DNA of 18,090 nt from Bacteroidota bacterium. GTDB lineage: Bacteria > Bacteroidota > Ignavibacteria > SZUA-365. The notes below the pieces were generated by a model, which was not told where the DNA came from, did not search any database, and worked only from the letters and a program-made list of their open reading frames with translations. The position numbers and the translations under genes are program-made. The DNA lies in assembly GCA_018224415.1 (NCBI GenBank), contig JAGTUZ010000223.1:1-18090 (forward strand). The letters are read 5' to 3'. Positions 1 to 8,096 of the stretch are shown piece after piece. Numbering within the stretch: position 1 is the first letter of the stretch; each line of letters starts with the position of its first letter.

Positions 1-493
1 GGCGAATGGCCTTCTTGATGTGGCTGACTTCCGCTTCCGTCTTGCGGCCGCGCAGGGCGGAAAGGATGTCCTGCGACGAGATCAGGCGGTGGGCGAACTT
101 CGTGCCTTCGAGCATCCCGGTCAGCAGCAGGTACATACCATGTGTGAGCCCGTCGGCCATGACACTGTCGGTGGAGTAGTTGATCGCGATGCGGCGGGGA
201 TTCTTGCGTTTCAGCAACGTGAGCAGTTCATCGCGTATGCCCTGCACATAGGGCACAACCGTGGCGAAGTTGCCTGCATCCTGGATGCTCGCCACATCGA
301 GGCTCCCCGCGATGGCGATGGTCTCGCCGTCGCGTGTGATGATCCATGCGGTCTGCCAGGTTGCGTGCTGTCCGATGACCATGTCGATCGCCGGATCCGG
401 CATCGCCGTGCTTTCCCGCACGAAGGTGAGCCACATGTCGATGTTCTTCTCCTGAAGGATGCCGATAGCCTGTTCGATTTTCTGCCTGATCAT
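1..493 (-). CDS. M24-family (Xaa-Pro aminopeptidase/creatinase-like) peptidase, N-terminal part, cut by window edge
   Basis: This reading frame is open from the ATG at 493 to the left edge, giving 164 residues with no stop in the window. The N-terminal region fits the creatinase/aminopeptidase P N-terminal domain. It has the opening pattern IDMWLTFVRES, then a beta-rich stretch ending in an ADGLTHGMYLL segment. Near the edge is the RGRKTEAEVSHIKKAI linker, which in M24 proteins leads into the pita-bread metallopeptidase domain. That domain, with its two-metal Asp/Asp/His/Glu/Glu site, lies outside the window, so catalytic competence cannot be judged. The start is well supported: GGAGG lies six bases upstream of the ATG. 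The gene is divergent from trkA across about 190 bases. The family call is made from the N-domain and linker only; the exact substrate (X-Pro dipeptides or other) is unknown. Confidence 0.72.
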   Translation of the reverse strand, partial: MIRQKIEQAIGILQEKNIDMWLTFVRESTAMPDPAIDMVIGQHATWQTAWIITRDGETIAIAGSLDVASIQDAGNFATVVPYVQGIRDELLTLLKRKNPRRIAINYSTDSVMADGLTHGMYLLLTGMLEGTKFAHRLISSQDILSALRGRKTEAEVSHIKKAIR

Positions 494-570
494 GCGCTGC
501 CTCCGTGATTGTGCGATTCCTGTCGAAGCAGGAAGATACCTGATACACAACAATCATGCACGTCCCCGCG

Positions 571-594
571 ATTCCGCCATTCCACCATTCCATC
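571..594. repeat. Three 8-bp tandem units between the M24 gene and trkA
   Basis: Three head-to-tail units are attccgcc, attccacc and attccatc. They sit in the divergent intergenic region between the M24 gene start and trkA. The rest of 494-687 shows no gene. A TATATT at 628-633 could be part of a trkA promoter, but it has no convincing upstream element. The repeat is short and imperfect, and I assign it no function. Confidence 0.4.
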
Positions 595-687
595 TCACAG
601 ACTGTCGCATCTTCGGATCAGGAAACCTATATTACCCGGAGGGCGATCAACGCTCTCAATATTTTCTTCGAAAATCCATCAGCGTCC

Positions 688-2058
688 ATGAACATCATCG
701 TGATCGGCGCCGGATTGGTGGGCACGAGTCTCGCCGAACAGCTGCAGAGCCAGGGACATAACATCACGGTCATCGAGACGAACGCCGCCCGCGCGGAAGC
801 GGTGGGGGACAAGCTCGATGTGCGCGTGATCACCGGTTCGGGGAGCAATCCCCAGGACCTCGAGGATGCCGGGCTGGATCAGACCGACATGCTCATCGCC
901 GCCACCCCGGTGGACGAAGTCAATCTCATCGCCTGCATGATCGCACTGCAGTACGATGTGACGCACCGCATCGCGCGCATTCGCAACGCCGATTTCGCCC
1001 GGCTGCAGCCGGAGCATTTCGGGATCACCAAGGTCATCTTCCCGGAAGAGAACACCCTCGACGCGGTGCTCAGCATCATCGAGACGCCGGGGGTGATCGA
1101 CGCGCAGGATTTCGCCCGCCGCGCCGTGCTGCTGCGCAGTTACCTCATCACACCCGACATGCCGGTGGCCAACCGCAACCTGGCCGAACTGCGCAGTGAT
1201 CCGCGCGGAAGCCGTCTTCTCGTCGTTGCCATCATCCGCGACGGCGGGGTCGTGATTCCCCGTGGCGACACGGTCATCCTTCCCGGCGACAAACCGCTGT
1301 TCATCTTCCCCCGGGAGGCCCTCGCGAATTTCCTGGGTCTCGTCGGCATCGATCCGTCGACGAAACGGAAGGTGATCGTCTACGGCAACACGCTCACCGC
1401 CATCAACATCGCGCTGGCGCTCAAGCATGAAATGGATAGTGTGGTGTTCATCGACCCGGACCTCGAGCACGGGAATATCGCCGCCGCACGCCTGCACGGC
1501 ATCGACGTCCTGCACGGACGCGGAGACGACGCCGATGTGCTGCGCGAGGCCAACGTGCGTTATGCCGATTTTTTCATCGCTGCTTCCGAACACAATGACG
1601 AAAACGTACTATCCTGCCTGCTTGCCAAATCCGAAGGGGCATGCGAAGCGATCGCCATCATCACCGACGACCAGCATACCGACCTCTTCCTCTCCATCGG
1701 CATCGATCACATCATCAATCCCCGACAGCTCACCGCCGGAGGCATTCTCGGCGTCATTCTTCCCGGCTTTGTCAGCACCGCGCTGCACATCCAGAAATCC
1801 GACATCGACGTGCTTCGCCTCCCGGTGGAGGCAGACGCACCGGTGGCGTTTCGTCCGCTCAAGGACAGCTGGAAACGCGCCCTCGGTACGTCCATCGTCG
1901 GGGCAGTGCTGCGTGCGGGTGAGATGCTGATTCCGACAGGTGCTACCGTGCTGCAGCCCGGCGACATCGTCATCGTCTTCACGCGTGCCAAGGGTATCCG
2001 CAGGGTGCGCAAGCTCTTCGGTTCCGTCGAACGTCGCATCGGCAGCGGCAATGCGTAA
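688..2058 (+). CDS. trkA: Trk potassium uptake system NAD-binding regulatory subunit TrkA
   Basis: This 456-residue protein is the length expected of a full TrkA with two RCK halves (family about 450-460). It is the cytosolic nucleotide-binding ring subunit that gates the TrkH potassium channel. The first Rossmann domain begins with the dinucleotide-binding motif GAGLVG (residues 7-12), with an acidic residue, E30, at the end of strand 2. The first RCK-C region is around 140-220. The second Rossmann domain starts near 228 and the second RCK-C domain spans about 370-445. In the second Rossmann domain the glycine motif is degenerate (YGNTLTAI, 232-239), so this half may not bind nucleotide normally. 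An upstream in-frame start at 556 would add 44 residues unlike TrkA, so I choose the ATG at 688, where MNIIVIGAG begins exactly as in the family. No strong ribosome site precedes it. The end overlaps trkH by 8 bases, indicating translational coupling. Confidence 0.93.
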   Translation: MNIIVIGAGLVGTSLAEQLQSQGHNITVIETNAARAEAVGDKLDVRVITGSGSNPQDLEDAGLDQTDMLIAATPVDEVNLIACMIALQYDVTHRIARIRNADFARLQPEHFGITKVIFPEENTLDAVLSIIETPGVIDAQDFARRAVLLRSYLITPDMPVANRNLAELRSDPRGSRLLVVAIIRDGGVVIPRGDTVILPGDKPLFIFPREALANFLGLVGIDPSTKRKVIVYGNTLTAINIALALKHEMDSVVFIDPDLEHGNIAAARLHGIDVLHGRGDDADVLREANVRYADFFIAASEHNDENVLSCLLAKSEGACEAIAIITDDQHTDLFLSIGIDHIINPRQLTAGGILGVILPGFVSTALHIQKSDIDVLRLPVEADAPVAFRPLKDSWKRALGTSIVGAVLRAGEMLIPTGATVLQPGDIVIVFTRAKGIRRVRKLFGSVERRIGSGNA

Positions 2059-3649
2059 ACGCACCGTCCTGTTCGGCGTCGCGCGCCTCCTTCAGGTGAT
2101 GGGTCTGGCGATGCTGCCCTCGGCCGTCATCGCCTGGTTCGACGCGCCCGGACTCACGGGAGCGGAACGCTTCTGGGCACCGGAGTTCATGGGCTTCTGG
2201 ATCGCCATCCTCGCCTCGTTGCTCGTGGGCAGCATCACGATTGTGTTGATCCGGAATAGCGCGCCCGCGCAGACCGTGCGGGAAGGCTTCGCCATCGTGA
2301 CGCTCGGGTGGATCGTGCTTGCACTGTTCGGCGCCATCCCCCTGCTCGTCTGGTTTCTCGCCAACGGCGGAAGTGCCTCCGTCGCGGGAGTCACGCGGGC
2401 GCTGACCGACAGCGTGTTCGAAATCATGTCGGGGTTCACCACGACGGGATCAACCATTCTCACCGACATCGAAGCCGTGCCGCGCGGACTGCTGTTCTGG
2501 CGCAGCTTCACGCATTGGCTGGGGGGCATGGGCATCGTCACATTGGCTCTCGTGATCTTTCCTGCCATGGGAGTCTCGGGGTATCACATGTTCAAGGGCG
2601 AAGTCCCGGGCCCGACCACCGAACGGCTGCAGCCGCGGCTTGCCGAGACGGCCACCATTCTCTGGGGCGTCTACGCGCTGCTCTCGCTGGCCGAAACACT
2701 GCTGCTGATGATAGGGGGCATGGACTGGTTCGACGCGCTGTGTCACACGTTCGGCACCATGGCGACGGGGGGATTCAGCACGAAAAATCTATCGGTCGGA
2801 CATTTCGACAGCGAGTTCATCCACTGGGTCATCGTGGTGTTCATGTTTCTCGCCGGAGTGAATTTCCTGCTGCATTACAACGTCCTGCGCGGCAACACAC
2901 GCGTACTCCGGGCCGACAGGGAGTTCCGCTTCTACGTGCTCGTGGTTGTCGGGGCGACGCTGCTGGCCACGCTGGTCCTGCAGCTCGAGGGACTGCCCTC
3001 GGCCGAGTATTCACGCACGCACTTCCGGAACAACCCCGCGCCCTACGAGGATTTCGTCGCACACGTGCATGCCGAGACGGAGAAAGTCGACTCGTTTTAC
3101 GGCAGCCTGCGACAGGCGGCCTTCCAGGTCGTGGCGATCACGACAACCACGGGATTCGGATCGGCGGATTTCGACGTCTGGCCGACAACGCTGCGTCTGC
3201 TGCTGCTGGTGTTGATGTTTTTCGGGGGGTGCGCCGGGTCGACGGGCGGAGGGATGAAGATGATACGCATTTTGATCAACATGAAAGCGGCGTCCCGGGA
3301 GATCATCAAAATGGCCCGGCCACGCATCATCCGCCCGGTCAAGATCGGCGGTGTTCCTATAGAGGATGCCCGGGTCGGTAATATCGTTTCCTTTTTCATC
3401 CTCTTCCTCTCCCTCAGCGTGTTTTCCGGGCTGCTGATGACCTTTTTTGTTCCGGATCTGATCACCGCCTATACGTCGGTGGTCGCCTGTCTGGCCAACA
3501 TCGGTCCGGGTCTGGCTGGTGTCGGTTCGACCGAGAACTTCGCCTGGATTCCCATTCCAGGAAAATGGATCCTGATATTCAACATGCTGCTCGGCCGACT
3601 GGAAATTTTCACCGTACTGGTCCTGCTGCGCGCATCGATCTGGCGCTGA
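2051..3649 (+). CDS. trkH: Trk/Ktr potassium uptake transmembrane subunit TrkH
   Basis: This 532-residue inner-membrane protein forms the potassium pore. It shows the four half-membrane pore loops of the superfamily. Selectivity-filter glycines lie in SGFTTTGS (127-134), MATGGFS (237-243), TTTTGFGS (364-371) and NIGPG (483-487). The STGGGMK segment (397-403) after the third loop matches the conserved TrkH region that includes the gating elements. Hydrophobic helices fill the rest, and there is a soluble-looking excursion at about 312-352 between helices. The ATG at 2051 lies inside the end of trkA, and the start MRKRTVLFGV gives a normal TrkH N terminus; a longer frame from 1940 would run through trkA. 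With TrkA it should form a complete Trk system. The next gene is convergent, 81 bases away, and no clear hairpin-plus-T terminator was seen between them. Confidence 0.94.
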   Translation: MRKRTVLFGVARLLQVMGLAMLPSAVIAWFDAPGLTGAERFWAPEFMGFWIAILASLLVGSITIVLIRNSAPAQTVREGFAIVTLGWIVLALFGAIPLLVWFLANGGSASVAGVTRALTDSVFEIMSGFTTTGSTILTDIEAVPRGLLFWRSFTHWLGGMGIVTLALVIFPAMGVSGYHMFKGEVPGPTTERLQPRLAETATILWGVYALLSLAETLLLMIGGMDWFDALCHTFGTMATGGFSTKNLSVGHFDSEFIHWVIVVFMFLAGVNFLLHYNVLRGNTRVLRADREFRFYVLVVVGATLLATLVLQLEGLPSAEYSRTHFRNNPAPYEDFVAHVHAETEKVDSFYGSLRQAAFQVVAITTTTGFGSADFDVWPTTLRLLLLVLMFFGGCAGSTGGGMKMIRILINMKAASREIIKMARPRIIRPVKIGGVPIEDARVGNIVSFFILFLSLSVFSGLLMTFFVPDLITAYTSVVACLANIGPGLAGVGSTENFAWIPIPGKWILIFNMLLGRLEIFTVLVLLRASIWR

Positions 3650-3730
3650 ACGGCAGAATCGCCGCACGCGTCGATCCCTGCGAGCGAGGAGGCAGCGCGG
3701 TGTTGCCGGTTGTGGCGGGGTAAGGCGGGC

Positions 3731-4978
3731 TCAGTCTGGAAGGAATCGGTCGTCCAACCAGTCGAAGAGATGTTGGTTGAGCAGGGGAAGATTGCTGAAG
3801 TGATTGTGTGCGTCGGCGTAGTGCAGCGAGGGAATGCGTATGAGCGTCTTGTCATCGCTTCGCACGCTGTCGATGAACTGCTGTTCCTGCCGCACCATTT
3901 CCGGGATCAGGAAGCTGCCGCCGAGCGACAGCACAGGACAGTGAATCCTGTACAGCAGATCCCCGACCGCGTATGCTTCCATCTTCTGCAGCAATGTGTG
4001 CAGACGTAGGGCTCCGAAGCGCCGGCCCATGGACTTGATCAGCAGTTTTAGTTCGTTGCGGAGGATGGACGGAGGGAGTTCGTTCAGCTCATCGATCTCC
4101 ACATCCACGATCATGGCGCGGTGGCCGATCATCTCGCTGAACAGCGGCCGCATTTCCACGTATGGGGGATTGGAGACCAGCGCCTTCACGCGCGGATCAA
4201 ATGCCGCGACGCGCATGCAGAGGTAGCTGCCGATGCCGTCGCCGACCAGTGCCAGACGCTCCGAATCCACGTCACGCCGGTCGTGCAGGAAATCGAGCGC
4301 CACTTGCAGCGGAATTTCGTAATCGTGACGCAGACAGGAGTCGGGATCGATGCGCAGCACTCCGGACTGTCCGGGTCCCTGGAAGATCACCACATTGTAG
4401 CCGCGCTCGAGGGCCGTGACGCCGTGGAAGAAGTACATTTCCTCCGCGCTGCTCTCGATGCCAGGAACGAGCATGACGGTCGGCCTGGTGGCTCCCGAAT
4501 TGTCCGGTGCGAGGAAGTACAGGACGAGCTTTTGGTCACCGGTTGCGAGGTCAAAACGTTCGTTATGCGTCGGCATACGGTGCAGGGCCTTCTCGAAGCA
4601 CTCCTGGCTCTTCAGACCGAGTTGGACGTGTGTGCCGCCGTTCATGATGGCGTAATACTCAGCCATCTGGAAGTAGTTGGCCGCGCGGAGAAACATCTCA
4701 CCAGACCTTGCATCCCGTGACGCGCTCTCGCTGGTCTCTGCCACTGCTTCCAGCTCCGCTGCTATTCCGGACCATGCCTGCGCCCAGTCAGCGGCCACGC
4801 CTTCGTGCACCCTGCGCACCGCTTCGAAGCATTCGCCGACGGTCGAGGCGCCGTACTGTGTTATTCCGAGTTGCCGAAGGATCTTGAATTCGGCGTCCGG
4901 GAAGTTGAGAAGTCTTGTGAGAGGAGTATTTGCACCGGAGTACGGTGTGTTCGATCCGGATTGGCTTTCAAGTTCCAT
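3731..4978 (-). CDS. FrsA/2,6-dihydroxypseudooxynicotine hydrolase-like alpha/beta hydrolase with altered active site
   Basis: This 415-residue protein has no signal peptide or membrane segment. It has an N-terminal helical region (about 25-135, with RAANYFQMAEYY at 98-109) followed by an alpha/beta-hydrolase core. That layout is known from the DHPON hydrolase, FrsA/DUF1100 and fungal Ayg1-type families. Core landmarks are VPGIES (171-176), GPGQSG (201-206) and the nucleophile-elbow region LALVGDGIGSYL (242-253). The elbow should read G-x-S-x-G but reads G246-D-G-I-G250, so glycine occupies the serine position. The acid loop, expected as HGxxD, reads LGGSFLIPE (352-360) and lacks the aspartate. 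A histidine cluster (H386, H391, H393) remains near the usual histidine. The protein may be a non-catalytic relative or use different chemistry; no substrate can be inferred. It is transcribed alone, convergent with trkH. The start rests on the first in-frame ATG; the ribosome site is weak. Confidence 0.75.
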   Translation of the reverse strand: MELESQSGSNTPYSGANTPLTRLLNFPDAEFKILRQLGITQYGASTVGECFEAVRRVHEGVAADWAQAWSGIAAELEAVAETSESASRDARSGEMFLRAANYFQMAEYYAIMNGGTHVQLGLKSQECFEKALHRMPTHNERFDLATGDQKLVLYFLAPDNSGATRPTVMLVPGIESSAEEMYFFHGVTALERGYNVVIFQGPGQSGVLRIDPDSCLRHDYEIPLQVALDFLHDRRDVDSERLALVGDGIGSYLCMRVAAFDPRVKALVSNPPYVEMRPLFSEMIGHRAMIVDVEIDELNELPPSILRNELKLLIKSMGRRFGALRLHTLLQKMEAYAVGDLLYRIHCPVLSLGGSFLIPEMVRQEQQFIDSVRSDDKTLIRIPSLHYADAHNHFSNLPLLNQHLFDWLDDRFLPD

Positions 4979-5358
4979 ACAGTGACCACGCTGTAAGAAA
5001 ACTGCTTCCTTAGGCCTTGCGTTGCGCCCGTTGTCGAAAAAAGGCGAAGGAAAAGGGATAGGCTCTTTCCGAAGGCAACAAGAATCACGCCGAGATTCTC
5101 CAAGGAGTCAACGTATTAAAATCGGCGCATTTTCAGCGATTTCATGTGAATAAAGCGAACACAACGTGAATATTGCGCACTATGGAAACGATCTCGGCAG
5201 GAGCGATTTTCTCGAATGTGCCCACCGGAATGTCCAGCGAAACGCCGCGTCCGTTATGAAATTTGCACATAGCAGGAAGGAAAAGATTGAATGTGCAAGT
5301 GAGAAAAAAAAATCATATACTGAGGGAAATATCTCTCTTTCTTTCCTGGAGGTTTTCC
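4979..5358. other. Intergenic region upstream of the secreted sorting-domain gene
   Basis: This 380-base stretch lies between divergent genes and is visibly richer in A and T than its surroundings. No supported coding frame was found; the open frames crossing it are extensions of flanking genes or out-of-frame shadows. It has a small inverted repeat (AGAATC at 5081-5086 and GATTCT at 5094-5099). A run of nine A residues lies at 5303-5311, followed by a possible -10 hexamer TATACT (5316-5321) without a good -35. At the end there is an excellent ribosome site, TGGAGG, seven bases before the ATG at 5359. The region probably holds promoters for both flanking genes and a leader for the secreted protein. 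A small RNA is possible but not supported. Confidence 0.5.
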
Positions 5359-6579
5359 ATGCGCAGAACCGCTACCTTGCTGGCGATTGCCATAGCTGTC
5401 CTGTTTGCCACGACCAGCCACGCGCAGGTTTCCGCGGACAACATCATTATCCGCGTGCGCACGGTCTGCAACCAGGGGCAGGGCGGCACGCTCCTGGCCG
5501 CTGTCGACTTCAAGCCGCGAAGCAACATGTGGGCCCCGAATTACGGGCGCATCGGCGGATACAGCATCGTCTTCACGTTCACTTCTTCCAAGCTCTTCTT
5601 CCAGGGTGCCGGCCAGCGGTACCAGACCGGCTACTGGGGCAGTCCCTACCGCAGCCAGGCCTTCGGTCCTTCGGCATGGTTCAACCAGCACGCACACTCC
5701 GGAAATCCCAATTCCGCCCTCCCTGTCGAGGCCCAGTATTTCACTCCTTCGAAGGACTGCTCGGGCAATTCGATCAATGACGGCTTCTTCGAATTGATGT
5801 ACTACCAGATGAACATCCAAGCGACCGCGAACGGGACGGTCAACCTCGGGCTGTACGACGTGCAAGCCTACCAGACCTTCCCCTACCAGCAGAACGTCAA
5901 CCATACCGCAATATTCAACATGGATCTGACGATGAACAACAACGACTCGGTGGAAGTGGTGACCGGCCTGGTCATTCCGGTCGAGCTGTCGGCCTTCAAC
6001 GTCACCCCGCGTGCCGATGGCAGCATGCTGCTGAGCTGGCATACCGAGACCGAGACCTCGAACCTCGGCTTCGAAATCGAACGGGGAGACGGCGAGAACT
6101 TCGAACGCATCGGCTTCGTGCAGGGCCGCGGAACAACGACCGAGCCGTTCAGCTACGCGTGGGTCGACGAATCCCCGGTCTCGTCGCGTCCCGACAACAT
6201 CGTGTATTACCGCCTCAAGCAAATCGACACCGATGGAACATCCGCCTACTCCGCGATGGAACCCGGCGAAATGATCCCGAATACTCTCGGACTCGAGGCG
6301 AATTACCCCAATCCCCTCAGCATCGGCTCCTCCACCAGCGTGCCGTTCACACTTCCCGTTCCGGCCTCGGTCGCACTGGCCGTGTACAACGCGATGGGAC
6401 AGAAAGTCGCCACGCTGTTCGACGGCATGGAACGCCAGGCGGGTCGCCATGTCGCTACCTGGAACGGACGTTCGGATGCAGGCGAGACGATGCCGGCGGG
6501 CGTGTATTTCGTGCGCTTCTCGGCGGAATTCGGCGGTGAGCGCCTTGGCGACATGCGGCAGATCTCCGTTATTCGCTGA
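5359..6579 (+). CDS. Secreted protein with signal peptide, Fn3-like module and type IX secretion-like C-terminal sorting domain
   Basis: This 406-residue protein is predicted to be exported. It has a signal peptide of MRRT plus a hydrophobic core and an SHAQ cleavage region (residues 1-23). Residues 24-200 form a domain I do not recognise, rich in aromatic residues, Asn and Gln, probably a beta sandwich. Residues 206-300 match the Fn3-like module common in Ignavibacteria-type secreted proteins: a VELSAFNV start, then SWHTETETSNLGFEIER and YYRLKQIDTDGT. Residues 312-406 form a C-terminal sorting/FlgD-Ig-like domain: NYPNP (315-319), VYNAMGQKVATL, AGRHVATWNGRSDAG and MPAGVYFVRF. Such a C-terminal domain normally directs passage through the type IX system and is cleaved on surface attachment. 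The start at 5359 was chosen for its strong ribosome site and clean signal peptide. The last codons fall inside a tandem repeat that crosses the stop. Cargo function is unknown. Confidence 0.85.
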   Translation: MRRTATLLAIAIAVLFATTSHAQVSADNIIIRVRTVCNQGQGGTLLAAVDFKPRSNMWAPNYGRIGGYSIVFTFTSSKLFFQGAGQRYQTGYWGSPYRSQAFGPSAWFNQHAHSGNPNSALPVEAQYFTPSKDCSGNSINDGFFELMYYQMNIQATANGTVNLGLYDVQAYQTFPYQQNVNHTAIFNMDLTMNNNDSVEVVTGLVIPVELSAFNVTPRADGSMLLSWHTETETSNLGFEIERGDGENFERIGFVQGRGTTTEPFSYAWVDESPVSSRPDNIVYYRLKQIDTDGTSAYSAMEPGEMIPNTLGLEANYPNPLSIGSSTSVPFTLPVPASVALAVYNAMGQKVATLFDGMERQAGRHVATWNGRSDAGETMPAGVYFVRFSAEFGGERLGDMRQISVIR

Positions 6580-6628
6580 TCTCCGTTATTCGCTGATCTC
6601 GGTTATCCGCTGATCTCAGGTACTCGCT
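6561..6628 (+). repeat. 17-bp tandem repeat, four copies, crossing the stop codon of the secreted-protein gene
   Basis: The units are gatctccgttattcgct (6561-6577), an identical copy (6578-6594), and two diverged copies (6595-6611 and 6612-6628). The first unit is the coding sequence of the last residues (ISVIR), and its end starts the TGA stop. Because 17 is not a multiple of three, the TGA at each junction (6577, 6594, 6611, 6628) moves through all three frames. Identity falls from left to right, which fits duplication of the gene end followed by drift of the outer copies. Confidence 0.9.
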
Positions 6629-6696
6629 GATGATCATTCCCTGCTGATGTTCGCTCCGGGGATTTTCCCCGATACATACGAGTTTGAATCTGATCG

Positions 6697-6728
6697 AGGA
6701 CCATCACGCCGGATGGTCCTTTTTTTTT
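6697..6728 (+). terminator. Rho-independent terminator after the secreted-protein gene
   Basis: A perfect 9-bp stem (aggaccatc / gatggtcct) with a 6-base loop (acgccg) is followed directly by eight T residues, nine counting the last stem base. It lies about 118 bases after the stop codon and just upstream of glyA. It should end transcription of the secreted-protein gene, so glyA needs its own promoter. Confidence 0.9.
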
Positions 6729-6754
6729 CCGCTGGCGAACATTTCGTATTTTTC
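6724..6754 (+). promoter_or_regulatory. Possible Bacteroidota-type promoter of glyA
   Basis: TATTTTTC (6747-6754) resembles the TAnnTTTG -7 element and is preceded, 19 bases upstream, by TTTT (6724-6727) in place of TTTG. It lies between the preceding terminator and the glyA start codon at 6798, where a promoter is required. The match is imperfect in both boxes, and the T-rich terminator tail could produce it by chance. Confidence 0.3.
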
Positions 6755-6797
6755 CATTCCGGACACGGAGTTCTTTCACCTACCGAAGAGATATAGT

Positions 6798-8096
6798 ATG
6801 TCCTACCTCGTCCAGACCGATCCCCGCATCCACGACATCATCCATGAAGAGACCAACCGGCAGATCACCAAACTGCAGCTGATCGCGTCGGAAAATTATG
6901 CTTCTCCCAGCGTGCTCGAAGCCACCGGCAGCGTCCTCACCAACAAGTACGCCGAGGGGTATCCCGGCAAGCGCTACTATGGCGGCTGCGAATTCGTCGA
7001 TCAGGCCGAGGACCTCGCTCGTGAACGCCTCATGCAGCTGTTCGGTGCCGAGTACGCGAACGTGCAGCCGCATTCCGGCGCAACCGCCAACCAGGCCGTG
7101 TATTTCACCTACGTCCAACCCGGCGACAAGGTCATGGGCATGGACCTGGCCCATGGCGGACATCTCACGCATGGCTCGCCTGTGAACTTTTCGGGCAAGC
7201 TGTATGACATCGTGTCTTACGGCGTCGACAGGGAAAGCGGCATGATCGACCTCAATGCGGTCGAGGACATGGCCGTGCGGGAGAAGCCGAAAATGATCAT
7301 CGTCGGCGCAAGCTCCTACCCGCGCAACATCGACTACAAGGCCTTCCGCGCGATTGCGGACAAGGTCGGCGCCTTTCTCTGGGCCGACATCGCGCACCCG
7401 GCCGGACTGATCGCCGCGAAGCTGCTCAACGACCCCGTGCCCCACTGCCATGTGGTCACCTCCACCACGCACAAGACACTGCGGGGTCCACGCGGCGGCA
7501 TCATCATGATGGGCAAGGACGGGGAAAATCCTTTCGGACTCGTCGCTCCGAAATCCGGTCGCGTGAAAATGATGTCGGAAATCATCGACAGTGTCGTCAT
7601 GCCGGGCATCCAGGGCGGACCGCTCATGCATGTCATCGCCGCCAAGGCCGTGGCCTTCGGCGAAGCACTGCAGCCGACCTTCCTCGCCTACCAGAAACAG
7701 GTGAAAGCCAATGCGGCACAACTGGCGGAGCTGATGGTCGAACGCGGCTTCAACCTCATTTCCAGCGGCACCGACAACCACCTGATGCTCATCGACCTGC
7801 ACAACAAGAACGTATCCGGCAAGGAAGCCGAGAACGCGATGGAAGCGGCCGGCATTACGCTCAACAAAAACATGGTCCCCTTCGACGACCGCTCGCCCTT
7901 CGTCACCAGCGGTATCCGCATCGGCACGGCGGCTATCACCACGCGCGGCTTCCGTGAGAACGACATGCGCTTCGTGGCCGACATGATCGACACGGTAATC
8001 TCGAACGTCGGCGATACGGCAGTGCAGGAAGACGTGCGCGGAAAGGTGAAAGAGTACTGCACGAAGTTTCCGCTCTATACCGAACTGACGGACTGA
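6798..8096 (+). CDS. glyA: Serine hydroxymethyltransferase
   Basis: This 432-residue PLP enzyme interconverts serine plus tetrahydrofolate with glycine plus 5,10-methylene-tetrahydrofolate, the main cytosolic source of one-carbon units. Signature segments are in order: IASENY (29-34), NKYAEGYPGKRYYGG (49-63), HSGATANQA (92-100), DLAHGGHLTHG (116-126), DIAH (197-200, PLP-contacting Asp and His) and STTHKTLRGPRGG (222-234). The PLP-binding lysine is K226. The protein has the extra loop after this site (about 240-262) typical of Bacteroidota-type SHMT, then the PGIQGGPLMH segment. I chose the ATG at 6798 because MSYLVQTDPRIHDII is the family-like N terminus and GAAGAG lies eight bases upstream. 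A longer frame from 6684 would pass through the terminator hairpin. The stop lies in a 14-bp tandem repeat. Confidence 0.97.
   Translation: MSYLVQTDPRIHDIIHEETNRQITKLQLIASENYASPSVLEATGSVLTNKYAEGYPGKRYYGGCEFVDQAEDLARERLMQLFGAEYANVQPHSGATANQAVYFTYVQPGDKVMGMDLAHGGHLTHGSPVNFSGKLYDIVSYGVDRESGMIDLNAVEDMAVREKPKMIIVGASSYPRNIDYKAFRAIADKVGAFLWADIAHPAGLIAAKLLNDPVPHCHVVTSTTHKTLRGPRGGIIMMGKDGENPFGLVAPKSGRVKMMSEIIDSVVMPGIQGGPLMHVIAAKAVAFGEALQPTFLAYQKQVKANAAQLAELMVERGFNLISSGTDNHLMLIDLHNKNVSGKEAENAMEAAGITLNKNMVPFDDRSPFVTSGIRIGTAAITTRGFRENDMRFVADMIDTVISNVGDTAVQEDVRGKVKEYCTKFPLYTELTD

Noticed and set aside
20..508. A 162-residue plus-strand open frame at the left edge
   Set aside because: It is the shadow of the minus-strand M24 gene, which has a strong ribosome site and family-like sequence; the plus-strand translation has no recognisable domain.
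679..1593. A 304-residue minus-strand open frame opposite trkA
   Set aside because: The trkA reading is fully conserved across this stretch. The minus-strand frame is a by-product of high GC coding DNA and is rich in Asp, His and Arg without a domain.
4979..5358. Small RNA or small protein in the AT-rich gap
   Set aside because: Only one weak 6-bp inverted repeat and no bounded promoter-terminator unit or ribosome-site-led frame was found.
5254..6450. A 398-residue minus-strand open frame opposite the secreted protein
   Set aside because: The plus strand has a signal peptide, an Fn3-like module and a sorting domain, and the minus-strand translation resembles no family.
6580..6797. Riboswitch upstream of glyA
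   Set aside because: The gap holds the tandem repeat, a terminator hairpin and a possible promoter; after the promoter only about 40 bases remain, too few for a folate or glycine riboswitch.
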